Shown here piece after piece: positions 62,334 to 64,000 of a DNA stretch of 64,000 nucleotides. The notes under the pieces were generated by a model. It did not search any database, had not been told where the DNA came from, and was given only the letters and a program-made list of their open reading frames with translations. Made by a program: the position numbers and the translations under genes. The DNA is from Streptomyces sp. NRRL F-525 (GTDB lineage Bacteria; Actinomycetota; Actinomycetes; Streptomycetales; Streptomycetaceae). Location of the stretch: contig NZ_JNXE01000019.1 in the NCBI RefSeq assembly GCF_000716605.1, positions 1-64,000 on the forward strand, read 5' to 3'. The number at the start of each line of letters is the position of its first letter. The stretch's first letter is position 1.

Positions 62334-64000
<1,667 letters not shown>

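Overview
The window is high-GC DNA with strong third-position G/C bias, GTG and TTG starts beside ATG, GGAGG-type ribosome sites, many 4-base gene overlaps and I-shaped terminators without U-tracts. With families such as DUF5954, DUF6153, DUF4916, a DUF574-type methyltransferase and the FluG-like glutamine synthetase, this points to the chromosome of a Streptomyces or close relative. There is no CRISPR array, transposase, integrase, rRNA or replication origin. One tRNA (Pro-GGG) is present. No gap longer than about 300 bases lacks a gene.

Region 1 (1-8945) is a myo-inositol locus. A ribose-type ABC permease (cut by the window edge) and its binding lipoprotein run left; iolC, a Cgl0158-type aldolase, iolB, iolD, mmsA (iolA) and a GntR/HutC regulator run right. 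The two divergent promoters carry the same 16-base element. Region 2 (8947-13841) holds an aldo/keto reductase behind a MerR-type promoter, a NUDIX hydrolase, a duplicated DUF5954 protein, a probable copper pair (DUF6153, DUF305) with a CsoR-like palindrome, and a DUF4386 membrane protein.

Region 3 (13974-22972) is a set of three large secreted modular glycoside hydrolases: one GH71/99-like and two GH87-like beta-helix enzymes, all ending in discoidin domains. Both folds are known from alpha-1,3-glucan hydrolysis, so the set may attack fungal cell-wall glucan or mutan. Region 4 (23243-29952) has the tRNA, DUF309, two cobalamin genes (cobF, cobK), a DHA2 efflux pump with a winged-helix-like tail, a TauE/SafE permease and a lipase.

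Region 5 (30043-43516) begins with a DUF574-type methyltransferase. It then has a MarR regulator, a zinc alcohol dehydrogenase, an orphan histidine kinase and an MFS pump linked by a repeated two-operator promoter module. Next come a carboxylesterase, a K+ channel, a His-rich zinc-ribbon protein, a lipoprotein, a second DUF574-type methyltransferase, and a split FluG (glutamine synthetase plus amidohydrolase) followed by a degenerate NUDIX protein. Region 6 (43526-55771) has a sugar ABC transporter without ATPase, a coupled operon of a carboxymuconolactone-decarboxylase-like protein and two ceramidase-like proteins, a TetR/methyltransferase pair with three tandem operators, a tannase-family esterase and a 14-TM MFS pump.

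Region 7 (55849-64000, all minus strand) is a sarcosine/dimethylglycine operon: a GcvT-type oxidoreductase (cut by the window edge), glyA, soxB, a fused soxD-soxA and soxG. The fusion linker is encoded by a Streptomyces-type dispersed repeat that stays open in frame, which is the most unusual single feature here. All functions are inferred by reading the translations; no database search was possible.
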